DNA from: Massilia frigida
GTDB taxonomy: Bacteria > Pseudomonadota > Gammaproteobacteria > Burkholderiales > Burkholderiaceae_D
Length of the DNA stretch: 64,000 bases
Reading direction: 5' to 3'
NCBI RefSeq assembly: GCF_011682175.1
Contig: NZ_WHJG01000020.1
Coordinates: forward strand, 1 to 64,000
Shown here: positions 43,817 to 51,957 of the stretch, in pieces
Position numbering within the stretch: the first letter of the stretch is position 1
How the letters are laid out: each line of letters opens with the position of its first letter
Notes under the pieces: model-generated
What the model was told of the DNA's origin: nothing
Seen by the model: only the letters and a program-made list of their open reading frames with translations
Database searches by the model: none
Translations under genes and position numbers: made by a program

Positions 43817-45859
43817 ATGACTGCGACTATCCTTCGCGCCAACGCGCGCAACTTCGGTATCATTGCCCACATCGACGCTGGCAAGACCACCCTGTCCGAA
43901 CGCATCCTCCTGAAAACCGGCGAAATCCATCGCACCGGCGAAGTCCACGAGGGCACCGCCACGATGGACAGCATGGACCTCGAAAAAGAACGCGGCATCA
44001 CCATCGGCGCGGCCGCCACCCGCTGCGCCTGGAACGGCCACGCCTTCACGCTGATCGACACGCCCGGCCACATCGACTTCGCCATCGAAGTCGAACGTTC
44101 GCTGCGCGTGCTCGACGGCGCCGTGACCGTGCTGTGCGGCGTGGCCGGCATCCAGCCCCAGACCGAAACGGTCTGGCGCCAGGCGCAGAAACACGGCGTG
44201 CCGACCATTGTGTTCATCAACAAGATGGACCGCACCGGCGCCGACTTCGGCCGCGTGGTGGGCCAGATCGCGTCGCGCCTCGGCGCCCTGGCCGTGCCTT
44301 TGAGCATTCCGGTCGGCGCCGGCGATGGCTTCGAAGGCACCATCGACGTGCTCGGCAAGCGTTTCCTCGCCTGGGATGCGGCTGGCGCGATGCGTTCAAG
44401 CGCCCTGCCCGCGCATCTGCAGGCGGCGGCCGAGGCAGCCTATGCGCACGCCGCCGCCGTGGCGGCCGATGCCAGCGACGCGCTCACGCTCGCGTTTTTG
44501 GCGGACGATACGCTCTCGCCGGCGGATGTGCGTACCGGCCTGCGGGCCATGACGCTGGCGCGCCGCGCCGTGCCGGTGCTGTCCGGCTCGGCGTACCGCA
44601 ATGCCGGCATCGAGCCGCTGCTCGACGCCGTCATCGACTGGCTGCCTTCGCCCGACGAGCGCGCCGCCCCGGTGGCGCGCCTGGACGGTGAAACGCTGAC
44701 GGTTGGCACCGGCGACGCCGATCCGCTGGCGGCGCTGGTGTTCAAGGTGGTGCACGACGACCACGGTTCGCTGTCGTATGTGCGGCTGTACGGCGGCACC
44801 CTGCGCGAAGGCGATGTGGTGTGGAATGCATCGCTCGGCGCGACGGTGCGCGTGGGTCGCCTGTATGTGATCCATGCGGACCGCCGCACCGGTGTCGCCC
44901 AGGCGCAGGCCGGCAGTATCATTGCCATCGCCGGCCTGAAGGATGCGTTGACCGGGCATACCTTGTCGACCAGGGCCGTGCCGCTGGTGCTGGAAACCAT
45001 TCATGCAGGTGAACCGGTGGTGGCACTGGCGATCGAACCCGGCAAGGGTGGCGACCGCGCCAAGATGCTCGCCGCGCTCGACCGCTTCCGTCGCGAAGAC
45101 CCGTCTTTGCGCCTCGAAAGCGATCCGCTCAGCGGCGAAACGGTGCTGTGGGGCATGGGCGAACTGCATCTGGACGTGGTGCTGGAGCGTGTGCGCCGTG
45201 AAACGGGCGTGGAAGTCACGGTCGGTGCGCCCCAGGTGGCCTATCGCGAAACCATCGCCGGGCCCGCGGTGGAACTGGAAGGCAAAGTGTCGAAGCAAAA
45301 CGGCGGCAGCGGGCAGTATGCACGCGTCGTGTTGCGGGTTGAACAGTTCGATGGCGTGTTTGCTTTCGAGAATGCGATCAAGGGCGGTGTGGTGCCTGTG
45401 AACTTCATTCCGGCCGTCGAAAAAGGCGTGCGGCAAGCGCTGGCGCAAGGTCCTCTCGGCTACCCGGTCACGGGCGTCAAGGTGACCCTGCTCGATGGCG
45501 ACTACCACGCGGTCGACAGTAACGACATGGCGTTCGCGGTGGCGGCCAAGGAAGGCACGCTGGCTGGGCTCAAACGTGCCCATCCGCTGATGCTGGAACC
45601 GGTCATGACGGTGAACGTCGATGCGCCGGCCGTGAATGCGGGCGATGTCATCGGCGACCTGCAACGCCGTGGCGGCAAGGTGCTCGGCATCGAAGAGCAG
45701 ACCGGCCGCGTCGAAGTCGTTGCCGATGTGCCGCTGGCGAACCTGTTCGGGCACACGACCAGTTTGCGCTCCTTGTCGCAAGGCCGGGCGTTTGCCAGTG
45801 CGGTGTATGCACGGCACGCGCCGCGCATGCTGCAGCGCGCCGAGGCAGTTGCTGCGTAA
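43817..45859 (+). CDS. Elongation factor G paralogue (EF-G-like translational GTPase)
   Basis: 680 residues from the ATG at 43817 (AAGAAAG seven bases upstream); an ATG at 43799 is also open but lacks a ribosome binding site. GTPase motifs: AHIDAGKTT (17-25), [24 protein letters not shown]. Domain II, domain III ([12 protein letters not shown]), domain IV with [10 protein letters not shown] and [13 protein letters not shown], and domain V ([22 protein letters not shown]) are all present. It lacks the length and some loops of the str-operon EF-G and is not beside rpsL/rpsG/tuf, so it is a paralogue, comparable to stress or ribosome-protection factors. The upstream leader suggests induction when translation is disturbed. 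An intrinsic terminator follows. Confidence 0.92.
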   Translation: MTATILRANARNFGIIAHIDAGKTTLSERILLKTGEIHRTGEVHEGTATMDSMDLEKERGITIGAAATRCAWNGHAFTLIDTPGHIDFAIEVERSLRVLDGAVTVLCGVAGIQPQTETVWRQAQKHGVPTIVFINKMDRTGADFGRVVGQIASRLGALAVPLSIPVGAGDGFEGTIDVLGKRFLAWDAAGAMRSSALPAHLQAAAEAAYAHAAAVAADASDALTLAFLADDTLSPADVRTGLRAMTLARRAVPVLSGSAYRNAGIEPLLDAVIDWLPSPDERAAPVARLDGETLTVGTGDADPLAALVFKVVHDDHGSLSYVRLYGGTLREGDVVWNASLGATVRVGRLYVIHADRRTGVAQAQAGSIIAIAGLKDALTGHTLSTRAVPLVLETIHAGEPVVALAIEPGKGGDRAKMLAALDRFRREDPSLRLESDPLSGETVLWGMGELHLDVVLERVRRETGVEVTVGAPQVAYRETIAGPAVELEGKVSKQNGGSGQYARVVLRVEQFDGVFAFENAIKGGVVPVNFIPAVEKGVRQALAQGPLGYPVTGVKVTLLDGDYHAVDSNDMAFAVAAKEGTLAGLKRAHPLMLEPVMTVNVDAPAVNAGDVIGDLQRRGGKVLGIEEQTGRVEVVADVPLANLFGHTTSLRSLSQGRAFASAVYARHAPRMLQRAEAVAA

Positions 45860-45880
45860 GTATGTTGTAAAGTAAGTTCG

Positions 45881-45910
45881 GGGCCGGGAAGCGATTTCCG
45901 GCCCTTTTTT
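45881..45910 (+). terminator. Rho-independent terminator after the EF-G paralogue
   Basis: GGGCCGG (45881-45887), ten-base loop, CCGGCCC (45898-45904) and six T residues (45905-45910), starting 22 bases after the EF-G stop. The next genes therefore need their own promoter. Confidence 0.88.
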
Positions 45911-45950
45911 CCGCGCTCTGCGCTGCAATCTCACTAATAAAGACAAGCTC

Positions 45951-46448
45951 ATGGAATGGCGCACACATCCCGCCCTGGCGGGCAAGCTTCATCCCAACCA
46001 TCCGGACGACATTCAGGTCATCATCCACGACGGCGGCCGCCGCATGACCAGTGCGCATCCCGAACTCGCATGGGTGAGCATCACCGGCGTCGCAGGCGAT
46101 ATTTTCAGCGGACGGGTGATCATCGCTCCGACGCAGCTGGAAACGGTGCGCATCAATCAATCGATCCGCTTCATCGCCACCGGCACCGGCCAGCCGGTGA
46201 TGGTCAGCGAAAAGTACCTCAAGGAACGCGGCTCGTGGCTGATCCACGGATGCAGCAAGTGCGGCTTCGCGGAACTGTTCGACGCGCCATCAGATTTAAT
46301 CAAGGTCATTTTCCCAGCCTTGCCGGCCGACGCCGCGCTAGAGACATTCACCTCGTTTTGCCCTTTGTGCGACGGGGTCCAGGCGATCGCATCGCGCAAT
46401 GCACCGCCGCCGGACAGCGAACGGCCCTGGTGGAAGTTGTGGGGCTGA
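45951..46448 (+). CDS. Uncharacterised 165-residue protein with two CxxC pairs
   Basis: Family not recognised. The N-terminal half is a beta-rich domain (IQVIIHDGGRRMTSAHPELAWVSITGVAGDIFSGRVIIAP). The C-terminal half holds C101-xx-C104 in HGCSKCGFAELF and C137-xx-C140 in SFCPLCDG, consistent with one zinc ribbon split by an inserted helix. The end is basic and aromatic (RPWWKLWG). No signal peptide. It is followed four bases later by the EF-G-domain-IV-like gene, so the two are one transcription unit. Context suggests a ribosome- or RNA-related role, but this is inference from neighbours. Confidence 0.7.
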   Translation: MEWRTHPALAGKLHPNHPDDIQVIIHDGGRRMTSAHPELAWVSITGVAGDIFSGRVIIAPTQLETVRINQSIRFIATGTGQPVMVSEKYLKERGSWLIHGCSKCGFAELFDAPSDLIKVIFPALPADAALETFTSFCPLCDGVQAIASRNAPPPDSERPWWKLWG

Positions 46449-46452
46449 TCCG

Positions 46453-46860
46453 ATGGAAATTGCTTTGGTGATAAGGGGCGCTCGCGGCGTGCCGCTACGC
46501 ACACGCTGCACCGGTGCCGGGCGCTTCGTCCGCCAGATGGGGCCGCCCGGGCGTTTTGGGGTGATCGATCTGGTGTTGGAACCAGAACCGACATATGGAT
46601 GCACGCTCAGCTGGGAAGTGTCTGAGGAACAGATTCCTCTCCTGTTTCTCGACGCGGTGATCAGCAGCATCAAGCATGTGCTGTCGGAAGACGCATTCGA
46701 CGGTGACTATCTCAGCGGCTGCCGCATCCGCATCGTGGACGGCGCCTACAACAGCACCGACTCCAAGATCAGCTGTTATCAGATGGCGACTGTGATGGCC
46801 ATGCGGGACGCGCTGCGCGCGGCAGGACTGTATGCACCGGCCGATTCAACGGCACCATAA
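46453..46860 (+). CDS. Small protein resembling an isolated EF-G domain IV
   Basis: 135 residues from the ATG at 46453. The segment CRIRIVDGAYNSTDSKISCYQMATVMAMRDAL (D96 in VDGAY) parallels the domain IV core of EF-G, where an LxDGxYHxVDSxxxAFxxAAxxAxxxA pattern is diagnostic. The EF-G paralogue 600 bases upstream has [20 protein letters not shown] at the same place. The N-terminal half (FGVIDLVLEPEPTYGCTLSWEVS, LFLDAVISSIKHVLSED) fits the preceding beta-alpha units of domain IV. GTPase and other EF-G domains are absent. Domain IV is the part that reaches the ribosomal A site. The match is by eye. Confidence 0.6.
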   Translation: MEIALVIRGARGVPLRTRCTGAGRFVRQMGPPGRFGVIDLVLEPEPTYGCTLSWEVSEEQIPLLFLDAVISSIKHVLSEDAFDGDYLSGCRIRIVDGAYNSTDSKISCYQMATVMAMRDALRAAGLYAPADSTAP

Positions 46861-46971
46861 AATAAAACGTTTTTCGCCAGTGCATTGAGTAAAGTTGGCA
46901 AAGCTGCTAGTCTGATCGCCTGAGCGTTGATTTTCATCAATGCTGCTGGGCGCCGCGTCCATGCAAACAAT

Positions 46972-47043
46972 TCCGGAATACCTCAATGGCAGAGAACTCG
47001 GCTTCTAACTGAGTAGGTGCTGGTTCGATTCCAGCTTCCGGAC
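46972..47043 (+). tRNA. tRNA-Arg (anticodon TCT), atypical
   Basis: Folds as a cloverleaf of 72 bases: acceptor TCCGGAA/TTCCGGA (7 bp), D arm with GG in a seven-base loop and only three pairs, anticodon stem CTCGG/CTGAG with loop CTTCTAA (anticodon TCT), and T arm GCTGG-TTCGATT-CCAGC. Unusual points: it starts with T rather than G, the top D-stem pair is C-A, the discriminator is C, and CCA is not encoded. It ends 28 bases before the start of the 789-residue gene. It could be a functional tRNA, a mobile-element type tRNA, or a tRNA-like decoy or substrate for the RNA-repair genes nearby. Confidence 0.75.
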
Positions 47044-47071
47044 CCCAACACGTCATTTCAATGGATACCAC

Positions 47072-49441
47072 GTGGATAACGACGCTCCCGGCGCGGAACC
47101 TCTGCGCATGGCGCCCGGCTACGCGGCACTGCAACTGGCCGCCGCCCTGCGCACCAGCACCAACCACCCCGACCCGCAGGTGCGCGAACGCGCGCGCGGC
47201 AAGGTGCGGCAGTGGGAGCAGGTCATGGCCGGCATGTTGACGGGATCGATCGACGTCGGCTCGCGCACCCCGCTGGCCGGGGTTCCCGCCTGGGTCACGC
47301 CCGATATCGTCAAGGGTGGCTTCGCCACAGGCGGCTTCAAGGCCGGCGGCGCCTTGCTCGACCACGAACTGCAGACATTGGCCGCAGCCGGCATGGCGCC
47401 CGTGCCCGATGCGCGCCGTTGGCTCAACGCGCGCCTGCTGACCGACGACGGGATGGCGGGTCTGTACGCCCTGCTCGACTCAGGCTGCTACGACGTCAAC
47501 GTGCCCGAGGAAGGCGCCTTGCTGGTCGTGGCCTGGCTCACCCGCCATGGCAAAGCGGATGCGGCGCGCGAGGTACTCAGCGCAATCGCGCCCTGGTTCG
47601 ACCGCTTGCGTTTTTTTCCGGCGCCCGCCGCGCAAGCACGCCGCTTCGGCGAGCGAGTCTTTCTCAAGCCGGTGCGTGAGGTGGCGCTGGCCTTGCACAA
47701 ACGGCGCGCACCGAACCGCCGCATCATGACGCAGCGCGATACCGTGCGCGTGCTGCTGCCGTTGTACGACCGCGCGGTCCAGCTGTTCATCGAGAGCGTC
47801 GAGGGCGAGCCGCCGTCGATCGATATCGATGCCAACGGCGCATGGCGCGACGGCGTCAGCGGCAAATTCCGCATCGCCGGCGGCTGGCCGTGCCGCCACT
47901 ATCCGGCCCAATGGCATGCGCGCGGCGAGGCCCTGCTGCACGAGTGGTCCGGACACAGCGTGACCCGGCGCAAGGACGATAGCGCGGCGCAACTGCTCGA
48001 CTATCTGCGCATTTGCGTGATGGAGCCGGCCGCTCTGACCGGGCGCGACGTCGGCAAGATACGTCTCATCCTGGCCAGATACATTAGCAAGCGCGGCCGC
48101 CCCGGATCGGCCCAATGCGGCGCGCTGCGCAGCGAACAGGCCAGGCAGGCCAGAGGCGTGCCGCACCATCTGCTGGCCGGCGTGCTGGCCGACCGCCTGC
48201 GCGCCTATCCGCAGGAAGGCGGAATCGATGATCTGGCGCCGCTCAGCGTGACGGTCACCGCGGCCGAAGCGGCCAATCTCGGCGAGGGAGCCGGCAGCGC
48301 GATCCCGCCCTCCCTGCTCGCCAAGCTGTGGCGCTGCCACATCGATACCATCGCGGCGCTGGTCGAACACGGTATCATCCGCTCGGCCGAGGCCTTGGCC
48401 ACGGTGCTTCCGCAATTGAGCGCCGCCATCAACGGCGCGGCGATCGAAGACCCTTCGCTCAAACACCTGTACGGCGCGCTGTACCATGCATTCCGGCGCC
48501 GCCGCTCTGTGCTGCTGCAGAATCTGGCGCATCAGGTGCAGCTGCATGAACTGCCGTGGATCGCCGCCGTCTACGCCGAGCGGCAACACGGCTTGCAGCC
48601 CCGCACGCTGGCCCGCAGGACGCTGGAAGAAATCGCGGTGCTGACACTGACCTCGTTCCCGCAGACGATGATCCCCAATCCGCTGGTGCAGGAAATGAGC
48701 GCGCTGGCGGGGAGCGCGGGACTGGACTTGCCGCTGGTGGAAGAACTGGCCGCCGATATATTCGAGGGCACATTCTCGCCCAAATTCAGCAGGGTGGCCG
48801 CGCAGGCGAGCACGCTGCTGGAGGACAGTTTGTACTGCCGCTATTACGGCATCGATGCGGGACAGCGCAGCTACTTGCGTGAACTCGTGCAGCCGGCCAA
48901 GGCGCCGGTCCACGCCCGGACCTACATAAAAGAGCTCATTCGCCTATGCGAAAAGCGCGCGGGCGTCCGCAGCAACGGCGGCGTGACCGGCAATGCCATG
49001 ATGATCGAGCAGCAGCAGATCCTCACCACCCAGAACCTGGCCGCGCTGGTATCGTCGCTCGGACTGGGCGACGAGCTGCGGCCCCGATTTTACGGCATGG
49101 CGCAGCAATGCTTCGAGTGGATCTGCCGCGACCAGCAAGCAGGGCGCGACGAGTGTGACGTTGAACGACTGCGCGCGATCAGGAATGCCGCATACGCGTG
49201 GCGCCAGATGATCTTCTTCCTGTCGCTGGCCCCTGCCCCGGCCACCGCCGAATTGATCGCCTGGGCGCATGCTCATCTGGCGCAACAGGCGCCACGCTTG
49301 CGCAAACGCCTCGCCCCTGCCATGGCAGGGCTGGAACTGGCCGCCGCTCATCGCTCGCTGGACGAACCGGAAAATCTGGCGAGCGGTGCGCGCAGACTGC
49401 TGGGATATTCATGCACGCCTCACTGGATGCTGGCCGTGTGA
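47072..49441 (+). CDS. 789-residue protein of unknown family beside the tRNA
   Basis: Family not recognised. Starts with GTG at 47072 (ATG at 47108 is the alternative; neither has a clear ribosome binding site). No signal peptide or membrane helix; the whole protein appears helical, with many Ala/Leu/Arg repeats that could be an alpha solenoid. The most distinctive segment is E646 onward, EQQQILTTQNLAALVSSLGL. HEWSGHSVTRRKDDSAAQLLDYLR and ARYISKRGRPGS are basic and could bind RNA. It lies immediately after the tRNA-Arg-like gene and is convergent with the HD-Pnk/RNA-ligase operon 183 bases away. A role in tRNA binding or quality control is inferred from position only. Confidence 0.75.
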   Translation: MDNDAPGAEPLRMAPGYAALQLAAALRTSTNHPDPQVRERARGKVRQWEQVMAGMLTGSIDVGSRTPLAGVPAWVTPDIVKGGFATGGFKAGGALLDHELQTLAAAGMAPVPDARRWLNARLLTDDGMAGLYALLDSGCYDVNVPEEGALLVVAWLTRHGKADAAREVLSAIAPWFDRLRFFPAPAAQARRFGERVFLKPVREVALALHKRRAPNRRIMTQRDTVRVLLPLYDRAVQLFIESVEGEPPSIDIDANGAWRDGVSGKFRIAGGWPCRHYPAQWHARGEALLHEWSGHSVTRRKDDSAAQLLDYLRICVMEPAALTGRDVGKIRLILARYISKRGRPGSAQCGALRSEQARQARGVPHHLLAGVLADRLRAYPQEGGIDDLAPLSVTVTAAEAANLGEGAGSAIPPSLLAKLWRCHIDTIAALVEHGIIRSAEALATVLPQLSAAINGAAIEDPSLKHLYGALYHAFRRRRSVLLQNLAHQVQLHELPWIAAVYAERQHGLQPRTLARRTLEEIAVLTLTSFPQTMIPNPLVQEMSALAGSAGLDLPLVEELAADIFEGTFSPKFSRVAAQASTLLEDSLYCRYYGIDAGQRSYLRELVQPAKAPVHARTYIKELIRLCEKRAGVRSNGGVTGNAMMIEQQQILTTQNLAALVSSLGLGDELRPRFYGMAQQCFEWICRDQQAGRDECDVERLRAIRNAAYAWRQMIFFLSLAPAPATAELIAWAHAHLAQQAPRLRKRLAPAMAGLELAAAHRSLDEPENLASGARRLLGYSCTPHWMLAV

Positions 49442-49624
49442 ACACGACGCTGTCCGGTGCCCGGGCGGGCCGGCGGCTTCGAACGGATCAGTGACCGGCT
49501 CGTCCGCGTTGGGAGGCGCCATGCTTATCCATGGCGCACCTGCGCGCGGGCTGACAAACCATGCCCCTTCCAGCGGCGCCGGACCGACACAATAGCGTGA
49601 CCAACCGGCCGACAGTGCACTCGG

Positions 49625-50770
49625 CTAGGCGAAATAGCGCACCACATGCGCCTCGCTCGGCAGCGGCACTTCCCACTTGAACAGCATGCGCTCGATGGCC
49701 TTGTTCGGCAGGCTGGTATCGCGCTGCGTATTGCGCTTGAAGATGACCTGCGGCGGCTGCTCCAGATACACCAATTCGACCTCGGCATCGTAGGCATACA
49801 GCAGGTCGAGCGTCTTCTTGCGCATCTGCGCGCTCAGGTGCGTGGTATTCCACACGAACGGCGCTTTTTCGCGCAGCATCTCCTTGGCCAAATCGACCGC
49901 CCGGTGCGCCACCGCGCCTTCGTTGGCGCCGTGGCGCAGCCCCAGTTCTTCGCGTGCGTCATCGATCGACACCACCGGCAAGCGCGCCCGGTTGGCCGCC
50001 ACCCAATGGTTCTTCCCGGACGCCGGCAAACCTGACATCACCGTCACGCGCGAACCCGCATTCTGGTGATGCACGAAATCGGGCGCGATGCCGGCGCCGC
50101 GCATGTACGACAGGCGCGTGTGCGGGTCCGCGAATGCTTTCTGGGTGCCGTAGCAGCCTTCCTCACGCGCCATCTCGCGAAACAACTCGATATCGACCAG
50201 GCAGTCATCCTTCTTTTCGTACCAGCGCCCTTCCATGTCGGCCTGCGCCATCGCGGACAGCAGGCGCAGGTCCAGTTCATGCGAGAGCTTGCGGATCAGG
50301 AACTCGGCCGACTGGCCGTTCTTGTTCCCCGCCAGCGCAAAGAACGGCAGCTGGTGCACGGTGATGATGCGGCAAATGTGCTCGCGCACGGCGAACGGCA
50401 CGCCCGCATGCCAGCACAGGATGCGCGCGTCGATCGCGCCGCGCTTCGAGTGGCCCGGTTGCCCGATGCGGCCACTGTCAGGATCGATGACGGTCGTCGC
50501 CGGCTTGGCGATATCGTGCAGCAGCGCGGCGTAGAACAGGATGAAGCGCTCCTCGCCGCTGCCGTCGATGTAGTCGCCCCCGCGCATCAGGGCTTCGATC
50601 ACCATCCGCGTGTGAATCCACACGTCGCCCTCGGCGTGGTAGTACGGGTCCTGCGGCGTCGTTGCCAGCAAGGCCAGCGCGGGAATCGCGTGCAGGAACC
50701 AGGCCCAGTCGGGCGTCTGGCCGGGCGCGGGCACGTGCGCCGCCATGGCTTTATAAGTCAGTTTGTCCAT
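49625..50770 (-). CDS. HD-Pnk: HD phosphoesterase-polynucleotide kinase (RNA end healing)
   Basis: 381 residues from the ATG at 50770. The N-terminal HD domain (about 40-200) has H53, then H85-D86 in ALLHDIAKP, and further histidines at H107 and H139. The C-terminal P-loop kinase (about 240-381) has GLPASGKN at 247-254, D270-D271 in SIDDAREELG and a helical lid. This matches the bacterial HD-Pnk family characterised from Runella slithyformis: the HD domain removes 2',3'-cyclic phosphate or 3'-phosphate and the kinase phosphorylates 5'-OH ends. Together they heal RNA broken by ribotoxins. The ATG overlaps the RNA ligase stop (ATGA). Confidence 0.88.
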   Translation of the reverse strand: MDKLTYKAMAAHVPAPGQTPDWAWFLHAIPALALLATTPQDPYYHAEGDVWIHTRMVIEALMRGGDYIDGSGEERFILFYAALLHDIAKPATTVIDPDSGRIGQPGHSKRGAIDARILCWHAGVPFAVREHICRIITVHQLPFFALAGNKNGQSAEFLIRKLSHELDLRLLSAMAQADMEGRWYEKKDDCLVDIELFREMAREEGCYGTQKAFADPHTRLSYMRGAGIAPDFVHHQNAGSRVTVMSGLPASGKNHWVAANRARLPVVSIDDAREELGLRHGANEGAVAHRAVDLAKEMLREKAPFVWNTTHLSAQMRKKTLDLLYAYDAEVELVYLEQPPQVIFKRNTQRDTSLPNKAIERMLFKWEVPLPSEAHVVRYFA

Positions 50771-51654
50771 CAGATGGCTCCTTCGGTTACCAGGCCCAGG
50801 TCTTCCCATGTCGTGGTCAGGCGTGGCGCGTAAATGTCGGCCCCGGGCGCCAGCTGATTGGGCACGTAGGGCTGCTGCGAGTGGTGCATCTTCGAGTCCA
50901 GGATCGCTTGCACGAAGTCGCTCCTCACCCACTTGTAGCGTGCCGTGACCACGCCGTCTTCCTCGACCTTGATGTGCAGGCCTTCGGCCAGGTCGGACTT
51001 GTCGGCCTGGGCCCAGCACTTGGCCAGGTCCAGCCCTTCGCGGGCGACGGTCGCTTCAAAGTCGCCTTTCCACGCCGGCGTCTTCGCCAGCGAAAAGCGG
51101 ATGAAGGCCAGCAGGTCGGCCAGCTTGCACGGCGCCACTCCCGCATACAGCACCGGCACGGCCAGCACCGGAGCCTCGCCCAGCAGGATGGCGCGCGCGG
51201 CGGTCGACAGGAAGACCTGCTTTTCTCGGTCGTAGATGTCGAACTCGCAGAACAGATGCGGCAACTGGTTGTAGAAGACGCTGTGCTTCTTGCCCATCCA
51301 CTCGCCGTACATGACGTAGCGCTCGCCCAGGCGCGCGATCAGCGCACTCTCGTGGGCGGCGGCCCAGCGCTTGAAGATGCTGAACTGGCGTTCGCGCCCA
51401 CCGCCGGCCAGGTAATGGCCACGGCTTTGCAGCAGCAGTTCGGCGCCTTCGCTGAAGCTCACGCCGGCGTTGGCGCCGTCGAGTTTTTCTTCGACGACGA
51501 TGTAACGCCCGGCCAGCGCGGCATAGGCCGCGCGCGGATCGTTGCGCTTGCCCGGCTTGTCGAAACCGGCGTCGCCTTGCTGCAGCTGCGAGCCTTCCAG
51601 GTGACGGGTGGAAGGGTATTTGTGTAATTCCAGATTGTGAACGAAGTTCGTCAT
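50770..51654 (-). CDS. RNA ligase (nucleotidyltransferase superfamily)
   Basis: 294 residues from the ATG at 51654, six bases after GGAG. Ligase motif I is VVEEKLDGANAG with K57 as the AMP-accepting lysine; motif III is YVMYGEWMG, motif IV is AEGLHIKVEEDG and motif V is ARYKWVR. It seals RNA with 5'-phosphate and 3'-OH ends using ATP. It is the first gene of the operon with HD-Pnk, giving a complete T4-Pnkp/Rnl-like healing-and-sealing pair that could repair nicked tRNAs. The leader holds a 7-bp hairpin (51704-51724). No rtcR-like regulator is in the window. Confidence 0.88.
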   Translation of the reverse strand: MTNFVHNLELHKYPSTRHLEGSQLQQGDAGFDKPGKRNDPRAAYAALAGRYIVVEEKLDGANAGVSFSEGAELLLQSRGHYLAGGGRERQFSIFKRWAAAHESALIARLGERYVMYGEWMGKKHSVFYNQLPHLFCEFDIYDREKQVFLSTAARAILLGEAPVLAVPVLYAGVAPCKLADLLAFIRFSLAKTPAWKGDFEATVAREGLDLAKCWAQADKSDLAEGLHIKVEEDGVVTARYKWVRSDFVQAILDSKMHHSQQPYVPNQLAPGADIYAPRLTTTWEDLGLVTEGAI

Positions 51655-51957
51655 GATGCGCTCCATGGTGTAGATAGGAGCTGACGACAAAGGGAGAACT
51701 ACGCCACGACAGCAATGGTCGTGGGAAAGCGGCATGCACAGCCTACCGGTTGCTAATCCGGGCAGGTCAATCCGTTATCGTCAGCAGATAGCTTGGCTGT
51801 GTACAGGCACGTGAGGTTCTCGATTCGGTAATGAGGTTGTCTTGCGAAGGCGCAGATACTAACCCGGCCCTGGCGCGGATGTAAAGAAATATATTGAACG
51901 CGGTTTGGCGCGCCATCGGCCATCGCCGCTGCGGACGATGGCCGATGGCGCGCGCGC
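51655..51957. other. Leader and promoter region of the RNA-repair operon
   Basis: 303 bases without a gene. A perfect stem CCACGAC (51704-51710)/GTCGTGG (51718-51724) with a seven-base loop lies about 50 bases before the ligase start. I looked for a sigma-54 type GG-N10-GC element, as in rtc operons, and found none. The start of transcription could not be placed. Confidence 0.45.

Noticed and set aside
51655..51957. Sigma-54 promoter for the RNA-repair genes, as in rtcBA operons
   Set aside because: No GG-N10-GC element with acceptable flanks was found on the minus strand, and no RtcR-like activator is in the window.
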